A stretch of DNA of 64,000 nucleotides, from contig CAMLGF010000009.1 in assembly GCA_946479515.1 (NCBI GenBank), positions 1-64,000 of the forward strand, written 5' to 3'. Source of the stretch: an uncultured Pseudomonadota bacterium (GTDB lineage: Bacteria > Pseudomonadota > Gammaproteobacteria > Steroidobacterales > Steroidobacteraceae). Both the position numbers and the translations under genes were made by a program. Positions 27,042-36,050 of this stretch are shown here, one piece after another (position 1 is the first letter of the stretch; each line of letters begins with the position of its first letter). Under the pieces are notes generated by a model, which did no database searches, had not been told where the DNA came from, and worked only from the letters and a program-made list of their open reading frames with translations.

Positions 27042-28865
27042 ATGCACGCCCGAGATCCGCGCCGGTGGTTGGCCGCGATACCGATCACCGGCCGATTCTA
27101 CATATTGTTCGCCATCCTGCTGCTGTCCGTGGTGGGGGTGCTGATCGGTGCCTCGCGCGCGACGCAGCTGCAGTCCTCGGCGAGCACCGATCTGGCGCGG
27201 GTCGCCGCCGTGCAGCGCTCGCTGGATCGCGCGCTCACGTTGCATGCCGCGGTCTCGGCCGAGCTCGCCTCCGCCGGCAATCATCCGCAAAATCTCCTGA
27301 ACACGCTGCGCACGCAGCTCGACCTCACCTGGTCGCTGCCCGCGACTCCCGAGGTGGCCTCGATCATCGATTCGACCCGCCAGCCCGCGAGCAACTACTT
27401 CGACACGGCGGAGGCGTACGTGCGCAAGCGCAGCGCCAACTCCGACTGGGCATTCGCCGATCTCGAGCCGCGGCGCGAGGCGCTGGAAACGGCGCTGCGC
27501 GATTCCATGACGCGCATGCGCGCGGTGCTGTTCCGCGTCGAGACTCGCGTGCTGGCGGAGGCCGATCGCGCCAACACCGTGATGGCGTGGTTGATCGCGG
27601 GCGGCATCTTCGCGGCGTTGCTGACCGGCGTCACGCTCTGGGCGGTGGCGCATTCCATCCAGAATTCCCTCCGCACCGTCGGCGAGGTCGCGCAGGCGCT
27701 GGCCGCCGGCGACATGGACAATCGTTGCGACACGGAGGGCAATGACGAGGTGGGTGCGCTGGCGCGCATGATCAATCTGCTCGCCGACACCATGCAGGGC
27801 ATGCTCACGCGCCTGCGGTCCGAGGCCAGCCGCAGCAGTTTTTCGAATCAGCTGGTCGAGGCGCTGGAAATGGCCGATTCCGAGGCCGAGGCCGACAAGG
27901 TCATCGCGCGGGCCATGGGCACCATTTCCGAGGTGCATCCGATGGAGCTGCTGCTGGCCGACTCGTCGCGCGCGCATCTCGAGCGCGCCTGCGTGCATCC
28001 CAAGACCGGCTCGCCGAACTGCTCCGTGGAATCGCCGTACAGCTGCATCGCCGTGCGTCGCGGTCATCCGCAGATCTTCCCCGACGCCGAGGCGCTCAAT
28101 GCCTGCCCCAAGCTGCTGGGCCGCATGGGCGGCGCGCTGTCGGCGGCCTGCGTGCCGGTGAATTTCATGGGGCGGGCGCTCGGCGTGCTGCACGTGACCG
28201 GCGCCAAGGGCAAGCCACCGAATCCCGAGCAGATCGCGCAGCTCACGGCCCTGGGCGTACATGCCGGCAATCGCATCGGCACCCTGCGCGCCTTCGAACG
28301 TTCGCAGCTGCAGGCCAGCACCGACAGCCTCACCGGACTCACCAATCGCCGCGCGGCGGAGGAAGTGCTGGCCAACCTGCTGGCGGTTGACTCGGCCTTC
28401 GCTGTGGTCATGGCCGACCTCGACTACTTCAAGCGCCTCAACGACACCATGGGACACGAGGCCGGCGATCGCGCGCTGAAGCTGTTCGCGGACACGGCGC
28501 GCGGCGTGGTGCGTGATCGCGATCACGTGGTGCGCTGGGGCGGCGAGGAATTCGCCCTGCTTTTGCCCGGCGCCAACGCCGAGCGTGCCGCGGAGATCGT
28601 CTCACGCCTGCGCTCGGCGCTCGCCCAGGCGCATCTGCTCACCGGCACGCCCATCTTCACCGCGAGCTTCGGTATTGCCGATTCCACCATGGCGCGCGAT
28701 CGCGAGACCATCATCCGCCTGGCGGACGAGGCTCTGTATCGCTCGAAACAGTCGGGTCGCGACTGCTGCACGATTGGCGATCCCCTGCTGCCGGGCGCGC
28801 CGACGGTCAGGCGCGAACGGGATCAGGGAGCGGTGGTGGACATCACGCAGGTGGCCCGCGGCTGA
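27042..28865 (+). CDS. membrane diguanylate cyclase (HAMP-GAF-GGDEF)
   Basis: A 607-residue c-di-GMP synthase. It has an N-terminal membrane segment (about 15-37), a periplasmic helical sensor (about 40-185), a second membrane segment (about 187-208), HAMP (about 210-262), a GAF-like domain (about 285-430) and GGDEF (about 440-590). The active site is GGEEF at 500-504. The inhibitory I-site RDRD lies exactly five residues before it, so product feedback is expected. The GAF region has several cysteines (CVHPKTGSPNC, YSCIAV). GGAGAGGA (27026-27033) is 8 bases before the ATG at 27042; an ATG at 27033 is possible. Confidence 0.9.
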   Translation: MHARDPRRWLAAIPITGRFYILFAILLLSVVGVLIGASRATQLQSSASTDLARVAAVQRSLDRALTLHAAVSAELASAGNHPQNLLNTLRTQLDLTWSLPATPEVASIIDSTRQPASNYFDTAEAYVRKRSANSDWAFADLEPRREALETALRDSMTRMRAVLFRVETRVLAEADRANTVMAWLIAGGIFAALLTGVTLWAVAHSIQNSLRTVGEVAQALAAGDMDNRCDTEGNDEVGALARMINLLADTMQGMLTRLRSEASRSSFSNQLVEALEMADSEAEADKVIARAMGTISEVHPMELLLADSSRAHLERACVHPKTGSPNCSVESPYSCIAVRRGHPQIFPDAEALNACPKLLGRMGGALSAACVPVNFMGRALGVLHVTGAKGKPPNPEQIAQLTALGVHAGNRIGTLRAFERSQLQASTDSLTGLTNRRAAEEVLANLLAVDSAFAVVMADLDYFKRLNDTMGHEAGDRALKLFADTARGVVRDRDHVVRWGGEEFALLLPGANAERAAEIVSRLRSALAQAHLLTGTPIFTASFGIADSTMARDRETIIRLADEALYRSKQSGRDCCTIGDPLLPGAPTVRRERDQGAVVDITQVARG

Positions 28866-28872
28866 TCTTCGG

Positions 28873-29385
28873 TCAGCCGAAAAGCTTCTTCGGGACGTCA
28901 CGCTCGGCATCGCGCACGCCGCGCCGGTCGATCATGGTCCAGCGTGCACAGCTCACGCACATGGTCAGCGTGCCGCAGGTGGGCAGATCGTGGCTGACGA
29001 CCTCCGGCGCCAGGGAGATGGCGGCAGCGGAGATGCCCGGATTGTGCCCGATCACCATGAGATGGCCGACCCTGGGGCCGGCCGCGCGGATGGCCGCGAG
29101 GATGTGCTCGCCATCCGCCAGGTACAGCGAATCCTCAGATTGCAGCCGCCGCGCGGGCACACCGAGAATGCGCGCGAAAATCTCCGCGGTCTCGCGCGTG
29201 CGCAGGGCCGCGCTCGTCAGGATCAGGTCGGGCACGTGCGTGCGTTCCAGGAACCGCTTCGCCACCTCTTCGGCTTCGCTTCGTCCCTTGCGGCTCAGCG
29301 GCCGTTCGAAATCGCGCACATCCGAGCCGTGCTCGGCATTGGCATGCCGGACCAGCGACAGTCGCTTGGCCAGGTCACCGGTCAT
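28873..29385 (-). CDS. SixA-type phosphohistidine phosphatase
   Basis: A 170-residue histidine-phosphatase-superfamily protein. The catalytic RHA motif (H14) is in LVRHANAEHG, with the second conserved His in IGHNPG near 109. E. coli SixA removes phosphate from histidine of HPt domains or PTS protein NPr. It is convergent with the diguanylate cyclase and 12 bp downstream of the Rieske gene, so it is probably the last gene of the suf transcript. The link to Fe-S assembly is positional only. Confidence 0.85.
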   Translation of the reverse strand: MTGDLAKRLSLVRHANAEHGSDVRDFERPLSRKGRSEAEEVAKRFLERTHVPDLILTSAALRTRETAEIFARILGVPARRLQSEDSLYLADGEHILAAIRAAGPRVGHLMVIGHNPGISAAAISLAPEVVSHDLPTCGTLTMCVSCARWTMIDRRGVRDAERDVPKKLFG

Positions 29386-29397
29386 GGGGTCAGCAGC

Positions 29398-29706
29398 TCA
29401 GACGCGTACCTGGATGCGGCCGTCGACCGCGCGCACGGCGAATATCCGCAGCGGCTCGTAGGCCGGCGGCGAAAGCGCCTCGCCGGATTGCAGCGAAAAA
29501 CGCGCGCCGTGCCGCGGACAGATGATCTCGCAGTCCTCGATGGGAGCGTCGTCGAAGGGAGAATCGTCATGAGTGCATCGATCTTCAAAGGCGTACAGCC
29601 TGCCACCAACACTGGCCACCCGCACGCGGAAGCCGGCGACATCCGCCTCCAACCGTGAAGTGGATTCCAGCTCCGTGGCGCTGCCGATATCGACCCAGTC
29701 GGACAT
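29398..29706 (-). CDS. Rieske [2Fe-2S] ferredoxin
   Basis: A 102-residue soluble Rieske protein. The cluster ligands are C44-x-H46 (CTH) and C63-x2-H66 (CPRH). This non-haem-type Rieske ferredoxin donates electrons in oxygenase systems or, near suf genes, is thought to help Fe-S assembly. It has no signal peptide or membrane anchor. It lies between sufT and sixA in the same direction, with a 32-bp gap to sufT. Confidence 0.9.
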   Translation of the reverse strand: MSDWVDIGSATELESTSRLEADVAGFRVRVASVGGRLYAFEDRCTHDDSPFDDAPIEDCEIICPRHGARFSLQSGEALSPPAYEPLRIFAVRAVDGRIQVRV

Positions 29707-29738
29707 AAATTGTTAGGGGATTCCCGGTTTGCCGGGCC

Positions 29739-30287
29739 TCAGAACATTCCGGTCTGCAGGCGCGCGGCCTCTGACATCATGGATTGGTTCCACGGTGGGT
29801 CGAACACGAGCTCGACGTCGGCCCTGGCGACCGTGGGAATGATTTCCAGCTTCTGCTGGATGTCCTGTACCAGCACGTCGCCCATGCCGCAACCGGGAGC
29901 CGTGAGCGTCAGGCGCACGTGGACCACGCGCGCGCCGGTCTCGGCGCTGACCCTGCATTCATAGATGAGACCGAGGTCCACGATGTTGACCGGGATCTCC
30001 GGATCGTAGCAGGTGCGCAGCTGGTCCCAGGCGGCCGCCAGCACGTCGTCTTCGCTGGCATTGGGCGGCAGCTCGGGCGCCTTGACCACGTCCTTGCCGA
30101 TGGCATCGGCGTCCGCGCCGGCGAGACGGAACAGGTTTCCTTCCATGTACAGGGTGAAGCTGCCGCCCAACGCCTGCGTGATGAATCCGGACTGCCCGGA
30201 TTTGAGCTCGATTTCGATGCCGGCCGGCACCATCACCGCCTTGACGTCGCGGCTGAGCACGAATGGTTCGTTGGCGTGGGTACGCAT
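29739..30287 (-). CDS. sufT: Fe-S assembly factor SufT (DUF59/MIP18 family)
   Basis: A 182-residue SufT. The N-terminal SufT-specific part (about 1-75) is followed by a DUF59 domain (about 80-180) with DPEIPVNIVDLGLIYE and the conserved Cys in TLTAPGCGMGD. It supports maturation of iron-sulfur proteins. The ATG at 30287 is 4 bp downstream of the sufU stop; upstream in-frame ATGs lie inside sufU and are disfavoured. Confidence 0.92.
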   Translation of the reverse strand: MRTHANEPFVLSRDVKAVMVPAGIEIELKSGQSGFITQALGGSFTLYMEGNLFRLAGADADAIGKDVVKAPELPPNASEDDVLAAAWDQLRTCYDPEIPVNIVDLGLIYECRVSAETGARVVHVRLTLTAPGCGMGDVLVQDIQQKLEIIPTVARADVELVFDPPWNQSMMSEAARLQTGMF

Positions 30288-30291
30288 CGAA

Positions 30292-30735
30292 CTACTCGGT
30301 ATGGACGGTCGCGGCGCTGCGCTCGAGCGCGGCATTGAGCGTGTGCCACGCCAGGCTGGCGCATTTCACTCGCACCGGGAAATCGCGCACGCCCGAGAGC
30401 GCCGCGAGCTTGCCCAGGTCTTCGGGGACGGGGGCGTCGTGCCGGGTCAGGACTTCGTGCACTTCGTCGAACAGGTGCGCGATGTCCGCGCGGCTCTTGC
30501 CCTTGACCGCCTCGCACATGAGAGACGCGGAGGCCACCGAAATGGCGCAGCCCTTGCCTTCGAACTTCAGGTCCGACACCCGGTCGCCGTCCAGCCGCAG
30601 CGTGAGGTGCAGCCGGTCGCCGCACAGCGGATTGTGGCCATCGGCGCTGCTGTCGGCAGGGTCCAGCCTGCCGAACTGGCGCGGGCTCCGGTTGTGATCG
30701 AGTATGACCTCGCGGTACAGGTCCTTGAGGTCCAT
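30292..30735 (-). CDS. sufU: SufU zinc-dependent sulfurtransferase / scaffold
   Basis: A 147-residue IscU-like SufU. The ligands C38 (NPLCGD, with D40), C63 (GKGCAIS) and C125 (KCASLAWHT) match the zinc site that accepts persulfide sulfur from SufS. The insertion of about 20 residues between the second and third cysteines relative to IscU is typical of SufU. It replaces SufE here; neither sufE nor sufA is seen. Its ATG overlaps the sufS stop by one base. Confidence 0.93.
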   Translation of the reverse strand: MDLKDLYREVILDHNRSPRQFGRLDPADSSADGHNPLCGDRLHLTLRLDGDRVSDLKFEGKGCAISVASASLMCEAVKGKSRADIAHLFDEVHEVLTRHDAPVPEDLGKLAALSGVRDFPVRVKCASLAWHTLNAALERSAATVHTE

Positions 30736-31979
30736 CAGGAGAACACCTCGCGCGCCTTGCCGAGGGCCGCCACCAGCGCATCGACGTCCGACTCGCGCGT
30801 GTAGCAGCCGAATGAGGCGCGCGCCGTGGCGGGCAAGTCGAAGAAATCCATGACCGGCATGGCACAGTGATGCCCGGTGCGCACGGCCACGCCCTCCGCA
30901 TCGAGGATGGTGCCGAGATCGTGCGGATGGACGCCGTCGAGCGTGAACGAAAGCACCGCGGCCTTGCCGGGCGCGGTGCCGATGATCCTGAGGCCGGGTA
31001 CGCGCTGCAATTTCTCCGTCGCGATGGCCAGCAGGCGCTGCTCGTGCGAGTGGATGCGCTCGATGCCGATGGACTCGATGTAGTCGATGGCCGCGGCCAG
31101 GCCGATGGCGCCGGAAATGTGCGGCGTGCCGGCTTCGAACTTGTAGGGCAGGGTATTGAACGTCGTGTTCTCGAAGGACACCGTCAGGATCATGTCGCCG
31201 CCACCCTGCCAGGGCGGCATGGCGTCGAGCAGGGATTCGCGGCCGATCAATGCGCCGATTCCCGTCGGTCCGTACATCTTGTGCGCCGAGAACGCGTAGA
31301 AATCGCAGCCCAGCGCCTGCACGTCGACGGGCTGATGCGGCACGGCCTGCGCGCCATCGACGAGCACCAGCGCCCCACGCTGGTGTGCATGGCGCACGAT
31401 CTCCTGCACCGGCAGCACGGTGCCCAGGGCATTGGAGACGTGCGCGCAGGCGACCAGGCGCGTGCGCTCGCTCATGCGCGCCAGCACGCCGTCGATGCCG
31501 ACCACGCCACGCTGATCCATGGGCGCTACCTTGATCACCGCGCCGGTCTGCCCGGCAACGAGCTGCCAGGGGACGATGTTGGCGTGATGCTCGAGCGCCG
31601 TGAGCAGGATCTCGTCACCGGCGCGCAGCTGTGAGCGTCCCCACGACTGGGCCACCAGATTGATGGCCTCGGTCGTGCCTCGCGTGAAGATGACTTCCCG
31701 GATGGAACGCGCGTTGACGAAGCCGCGCACGCGCTCGCGCGCCTGCTCGAACAGATCGGTGGCTTCCTGGCTCAATAGATAGACGCCGCGATGCACATTG
31801 GCATGGTGCCGCCGCTCGTAGTCGTCCACTGCCGCGATGACGGCCGACGGCCGCTGTGACGACGCGGCACTGTCGAGAAATACCAGCGGTTTGCCGTGGA
31901 CCTCCCGGCCGAGGATCGGGAAATCACGCCGGATGCGCTCGACATCGTAGGCGGCGCGGTCTTTCAGGCTGGCGTTCAT
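30735..31979 (-). CDS. sufS: cysteine desulfurase SufS (group II)
   Basis: A 414-residue PLP enzyme that removes sulfur from cysteine for the SufBCD scaffold. It has the FLDSAASSQRP start region, ALEHHANIVPWQ, the PLP lysine K234 in SAHKMYGPTG, and catalytic C372 in TGHHCAMPVMD, in the short loop typical of group II enzymes. The ATG at 31979 overlaps the sufD stop (ATGA). Order sufB-C-D-S-U, all overlapping or nearly so. Confidence 0.95.
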   Translation of the reverse strand: MNASLKDRAAYDVERIRRDFPILGREVHGKPLVFLDSAASSQRPSAVIAAVDDYERRHHANVHRGVYLLSQEATDLFEQARERVRGFVNARSIREVIFTRGTTEAINLVAQSWGRSQLRAGDEILLTALEHHANIVPWQLVAGQTGAVIKVAPMDQRGVVGIDGVLARMSERTRLVACAHVSNALGTVLPVQEIVRHAHQRGALVLVDGAQAVPHQPVDVQALGCDFYAFSAHKMYGPTGIGALIGRESLLDAMPPWQGGGDMILTVSFENTTFNTLPYKFEAGTPHISGAIGLAAAIDYIESIGIERIHSHEQRLLAIATEKLQRVPGLRIIGTAPGKAAVLSFTLDGVHPHDLGTILDAEGVAVRTGHHCAMPVMDFFDLPATARASFGCYTRESDVDALVAALGKAREVFS

Positions 31980-33208
31980 ATCCTCTCCACCAGGCCGAGC
32001 GACGAGACCTCGTTGAGCTGGGCGGCGACGATCTGTTCGATTTCCTGGCGCAATGGCGCGAGAGTCACCTGCGACACGGCGTCCTCGATGAAGGCCCATT
32101 GCAGCAAGGCCTGCGCCTGCGGACGGTCGATGCCGCGCGTGAGCAGGTAGAACAGCATCTGTTCATCGAGCTTACCGGTGGTGGCGCCGTGCTTCGCGCG
32201 CACCTTGTCGGTGTAGATTTCCAGCTGCGGACGAGCCGCGGCCTCGGCGCCGGCGCCGGTGAGCAGGGTTTTCAACGACTGGTCGGAATCGGCGTCGTGG
32301 GCGCTGGCACGCACGATCATCTTGCCGTTGAACGCCAGCTTGCCGCGCTCGCTGGCGATGCCGCGAAACAGCTCGCGCGTGGTGCTGCCGGGGCCGGTGT
32401 GCTCGATCTCCGCGAACAAGTCGTGGGTCTGGATGCCGTTGGCAATGGCGGCGGAAACCAGCTCGCAGCGCGCCTGGCGACCGGCGAGCCTGATGAACAG
32501 CGTGGAGCGGGAACTCAGTCCGCCGAGCGTCACCGTGCGCAGGTTGTATGTCGCCTGGTCGCCGACATGCGCCACGAGCGTATCGAAGCAGGCGGCGGCG
32601 TCGGCGCAATTCTGAATGCGGCAGTGGTCCACGACCGAACCCGGTCGCAATGCGAGGTCGACGGCGGCGTTCACGGTGGAGTCGGCGGCGCCGAGACTCA
32701 GGTGGCGCTCAACGATACGCAGCCGTGAACGCGTGCCACCATGCACCTGCACGCGCGGATAGGACGTGCCCGCCGAACCCGGCAACGTGGCGATGAAATT
32801 GAGCTCGATGCAGGCTTCGGCGCCGTCCAGCGGGGCGATGTGCAGTACTTCATTGCCATGCGTGCTGTTGAGTCGCGCCATCGCGAAGTCCACGCCCGCG
32901 TCCGCCAGGTCGGAATCGAGCATGCGGGCGAGCGCCGGTCCTGCGGCGTCGAAGTCCAGAAGCTTCGCGCAGGAGCCTTCGCCATGCACCGAGAGCCCGG
33001 CGACGTGGCGACCGTCGACGAACACCCAGCGCTCGTAGCCGGGAAGGGCCGGCGGCAGATGGATTCCAGCGACGACGCCCGCCGCGGGCGCGGCGTCGAG
33101 ACGCGCCCTGGCGAACGGCCGCAGGTTGGCGTAGCGCCAGTTCTCGTCGCGATTCGTCGGCAGCATCGGCGTTTGCGCGGGCTGGGCGTTCATGTCGGCT
33201 CGTTCCAT
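31976..33208 (-). CDS. sufD: Fe-S scaffold component SufD
   Basis: A 410-residue beta-helix protein that pairs with SufB in the SufBC2D scaffold. The N-terminal part begins TNRDENWRYANLRPFARA. The C-terminal core has FRGIASERGKLAFNGKM and EIYTDKVRAKHGATTGKLDE, with the conserved His in KHGATTG. Two possible starts exist: ATG 33208 (5 bp after sufC) and ATG 33193. I keep the longer one. Confidence 0.93.
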   Translation of the reverse strand: MERADMNAQPAQTPMLPTNRDENWRYANLRPFARARLDAAPAAGVVAGIHLPPALPGYERWVFVDGRHVAGLSVHGEGSCAKLLDFDAAGPALARMLDSDLADAGVDFAMARLNSTHGNEVLHIAPLDGAEACIELNFIATLPGSAGTSYPRVQVHGGTRSRLRIVERHLSLGAADSTVNAAVDLALRPGSVVDHCRIQNCADAAACFDTLVAHVGDQATYNLRTVTLGGLSSRSTLFIRLAGRQARCELVSAAIANGIQTHDLFAEIEHTGPGSTTRELFRGIASERGKLAFNGKMIVRASAHDADSDQSLKTLLTGAGAEAAARPQLEIYTDKVRAKHGATTGKLDEQMLFYLLTRGIDRPQAQALLQWAFIEDAVSQVTLAPLRQEIEQIVAAQLNEVSSLGLVERI

Positions 33209-33213
33209 CGGGG

Positions 33214-33972
33214 TCAGGCGACCTCGAGCACCCAGTCGTAGCCGCGCTGCTCCAGCTCCTGCGCCAGCTCCTTGCCGCCGGAGCGGGCGATGCGCCCGCG
33301 GGCCAGCACGTGCACGCGGTCGGGCACGATGTGATCGAGCAGGCGCTGGTAATGGGTGATCAGCAACACGCCACGATCCGCGGCGCGCAGGCTGTTGACG
33401 CCCCGGGCGACCACTTTCAATGCGTCGATGTCCAGGCCGGAGTCCGTTTCGTCGAGCACGGCGAGCGCGGGCTCGAGCACCAGCATCTGCAGAATTTCAT
33501 TGCGCTTTTTCTCGCCGCCCGAGAAGCCCTCGTTCACGCCGCGCGAGAGAAAGCTCTCGTCCATCTGCATCAGTTTCATCTTGCCGCGCACCAGCTGCAG
33601 GAACTCGTAGGCATCGACCTCGGGATTGCCCTGGGCCTTGCGCTTGGCGTTGATGGCGGCTTTCAGTAGATAGACATTGTTGACCCCGGGGATCTCCACC
33701 GGGTACTGGAAGCCCAGGAACAGGCCGGCGCGTGCGCGCTCCTCGGCCGGCATGGCCAGCAAGTCCCTGCCCTGGAACTGCACCTGGCCTCCGGTGATCT
33801 CGTAGCCCGGGCGCCCGGCGAGCACGTAGGACAGCGTGCTCTTGCCCGAGCCGTTCGGCCCCATGATGGCGTGCACTTCGCCGGCGTTCAGGGTGAGGGA
33901 CAGGCCCTGCAGCACCTTCTTGCCGCCGACGGTGGCGGACAGGTTCTCGATGTTCAGCAAAGGAGTGGTCAT
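33214..33972 (-). CDS. sufC: Fe-S assembly ATPase SufC
   Basis: A 252-residue ABC-type ATPase driving the SufBCD scaffold. Walker A GPNGSGKST is at 38-46, the signature is FSGGEKKRNEI, Walker B ends LAVLDETDSGLD, and the H-loop is in LLITHYQRLL. Cytoplasmic; no transmembrane partner is encoded. It lies 14 bp downstream of sufB. Confidence 0.96.
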   Translation of the reverse strand: MTTPLLNIENLSATVGGKKVLQGLSLTLNAGEVHAIMGPNGSGKSTLSYVLAGRPGYEITGGQVQFQGRDLLAMPAEERARAGLFLGFQYPVEIPGVNNVYLLKAAINAKRKAQGNPEVDAYEFLQLVRGKMKLMQMDESFLSRGVNEGFSGGEKKRNEILQMLVLEPALAVLDETDSGLDIDALKVVARGVNSLRAADRGVLLITHYQRLLDHIVPDRVHVLARGRIARSGGKELAQELEQRGYDWVLEVA

Positions 33973-33986
33973 CAGGTTCGTCTCGT

Positions 33987-35435
33987 TCAGCCGACCGAGC
34001 CTTCCAGGCTCACGGCCAGCAGGTTCTGCGCCTCCACGGCGAATTCCATCGGCAGTTCCTTCAGCACGCTCTTGCAGAAGCCGCTGACGATCATGTTCAC
34101 GGCGTCTTCCGCGTCGATGCCCCGCTGCAGGCAGTAGAACAGCTGGTCCTCGCTGATCTTGGAAGTGGATGCCTCGTGTTCCACAGTCGCCGAGGGATTG
34201 CGTGTCTCGATGTACGGGAAGGTGTGCGCGCCGCAGTCGCCGCCCATCAGCAGCGAATCGCACTGCGTGAAATTGCGTGCACCGTGCGCTCCCGGCAGGA
34301 TCTTCACGAGCCCGCGATAGCTGTTCTGTCCGTGTCCCGCCGAGATGCCCTTGGAGACGATGGTGCTGCGGGTATTGGCACCGATGTGAATCATCTTGGT
34401 GCCGGTGTCGGCCTGCTGGTAGTTGTTGGCAGTGGCCACCGAGTAGAACTCGCCCACGGAATTCTCGCCCCGGAGGATGCAGGAGGGGTACTTCCAGGTG
34501 ATGGCCGAGCCGGTTTCCACCTGCGTCCAGGCGATCTTGGAGTTGCGGCCGCGGCACTCGCCGCGCTTGGTGACGAAGTTGTAGATGCCGCCCAGGCCGT
34601 TCTCGTCGCCCGGGTACCAGTTCTGCACCGTGGAGTACTTGATCTCGGCGTCATCCTCGGCGACCAGTTCCACCACCGCGGCGTGCAGCTGGTTCTCGTC
34701 GCGCATCGGCGCCGTGCAGCCCTCGAGGTAGCTCACGTGCGAGCCCGGCGCGGCGATGATCAACGTGCGTTCGAACTGCCCGGTCTTGGCCGCGTTGATG
34801 CGGAAGTAGGTGGACAGCTCCATTGGGCAGCGCACGCCGGGCGGCACGTAGACGAACGAGCCATCGGAGAACACGGCGGAATTGAGCGCCGCGAAGAAAT
34901 TGTCGGTGTGCGGCACGACGGTGCCGAGATACTTTTCGATCAGTTCCGGGTGGCTGCGCACGGCGTCGGAGAACGAACAGAAGACCACGCCGGCTTCGGC
35001 CAGCCGCTCCTTGAACGTGGTGGCCACGGACACCGAGTCGAACACGGCGTCCACGGCCACGCCCGCCAGGCGCGCCCGCTCGTGCAGCGGCACGCCGAGC
35101 TTTGCGTAGGTCTCGAGCAGCTTCGGATCCACCTCGTCGAGCGACTTCGGCGCATTGGCTTTCGGCTTGGGCGCCGAAAAGTACGAGATCGCCTGGTAAT
35201 CGATCGGGTTGACGCGCAAGTGCGCCCAGTGCGGCTCTTTCATCGTGAGCCAGTGGCGATACGCGCGCAGGCGCCAGTCGGTCAGGAATTCGGGTTCCTG
35301 CTTCTTGCGCGAGATGAAGCGCACCACGTCTTCATCGAGACCGGGTGGCAGCGTGTCGGAGTCTATGTCGGTGACGAAGCCGTGCCGGTAACTCTTGCCC
35401 AGCAGCGCGTCGATGTCTTTTTCAACACTGCTCAT
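33987..35435 (-). CDS. sufB: Fe-S scaffold component SufB
   Basis: A 482-residue scaffold subunit on which clusters are built. Family landmarks: [53 protein letters not shown] and the C-terminal [14 protein letters not shown]. Conserved cysteines include that in KRGECRG. AAGG lies 7 bases before the ATG at 35435. The start overlaps the sufR stop (ATGA), so the regulator is coupled to the scaffold genes. Confidence 0.96.
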   Translation of the reverse strand: MSSVEKDIDALLGKSYRHGFVTDIDSDTLPPGLDEDVVRFISRKKQEPEFLTDWRLRAYRHWLTMKEPHWAHLRVNPIDYQAISYFSAPKPKANAPKSLDEVDPKLLETYAKLGVPLHERARLAGVAVDAVFDSVSVATTFKERLAEAGVVFCSFSDAVRSHPELIEKYLGTVVPHTDNFFAALNSAVFSDGSFVYVPPGVRCPMELSTYFRINAAKTGQFERTLIIAAPGSHVSYLEGCTAPMRDENQLHAAVVELVAEDDAEIKYSTVQNWYPGDENGLGGIYNFVTKRGECRGRNSKIAWTQVETGSAITWKYPSCILRGENSVGEFYSVATANNYQQADTGTKMIHIGANTRSTIVSKGISAGHGQNSYRGLVKILPGAHGARNFTQCDSLLMGGDCGAHTFPYIETRNPSATVEHEASTSKISEDQLFYCLQRGIDAEDAVNMIVSGFCKSVLKELPMEFAVEAQNLLAVSLEGSVG

Positions 35436-35905
35436 GTGGAGACCTTCATGCCGCGTCCCATGTACTTGAGCTCGCGCTCGATGGGCCCGGTGCTCGTCCG
35501 GCCATCCAGCCCGGCGAGCTGCGCCAGCGTGATCTCGTTGAGCGAACGACGGATCGCCATGCTGAGCCGCTGCCAGGTGCGGCCCACCGAGCAGGTGTGC
35601 TCGATGCCGCATTGCCCGCTGCCGGCCGAACACTCGGTGAGCGCCACCGGACCTTCGAGTGCATCGAGAATGGCGGCGGCGGAAATGGCTTCCGGATGGC
35701 GGGCCAGTTGATAGCCGCCGTGCGTGCCACGCGTGGACTTCACCAGGCCGGCGCGCTGCAGCTGCTTCAGCAGCTTGCTGACCGTCGGCGCGGCGATGTG
35801 CGTGCGTTCGGCCAGCGTTCCCGCATTGAGGAGCCGGGCGCGATCGGAGGCCAGCGTGGCCAGGATCACCGTCGCGTAGTCCGTGAGTTTTCCGATACGA
35901 AGCAT
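35432..35905 (-). CDS. sufR: Rrf2-family regulator of the suf operon
   Basis: A 157-residue Rrf2/IscR-type repressor. The N-terminal winged helix ([19 protein letters not shown], then [19 protein letters not shown]) is followed by the wing [12 protein letters not shown] and a cysteine trio (C at about 101, 108 and 114, in TECSAG, QCGIEH and TCSVG) suited to hold a cluster. It leads the suf operon, a layout known for gammaproteobacterial SUF systems, and probably senses cluster supply and autoregulates. ATG 35905. The symbol denotes role, not cyanobacterial homology. Confidence 0.9.
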   Translation of the reverse strand: MLRIGKLTDYATVILATLASDRARLLNAGTLAERTHIAAPTVSKLLKQLQRAGLVKSTRGTHGGYQLARHPEAISAAAILDALEGPVALTECSAGSGQCGIEHTCSVGRTWQRLSMAIRRSLNEITLAQLAGLDGRTSTGPIERELKYMGRGMKVST

Positions 35906-35947
35906 GAGTTCTGTACAGCAGCCGGCCCGGGGGCCGGAAACAACTGG

Positions 35948-35981
35948 GACTATTTTAGTACGGATTAACCCGGACTGTAAG
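35948..35981 (-). promoter_or_regulatory. suf operon promoter with Rrf2/IscR-like operator
   Basis: On the minus strand CTTACA (35976-35981), an 18-bp spacer and TAAAAT (35952-35957) form a promoter starting near 35945, giving a leader of about 40 nt. ACTAAAATAGTC, overlapping the -10 (35948-35959), fits the core ACTRWWWYAGTC of the IscR type 1 site; the flanks fit poorly. The likely ligand is the first gene product, SufR. Confidence 0.55.
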
Positions 35982-36050
35982 CCGTGGAGGGGGTCATTTG
36001 CTATCCTTCGCGGCCTTCTGACCCCGCGGGTCGCGCGTGGATACAAGAGC

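Noticed and set aside
26982..28526. 514-codon minus-strand frame opposite the diguanylate cyclase
   Set aside because: Shadow of the GGDEF gene.
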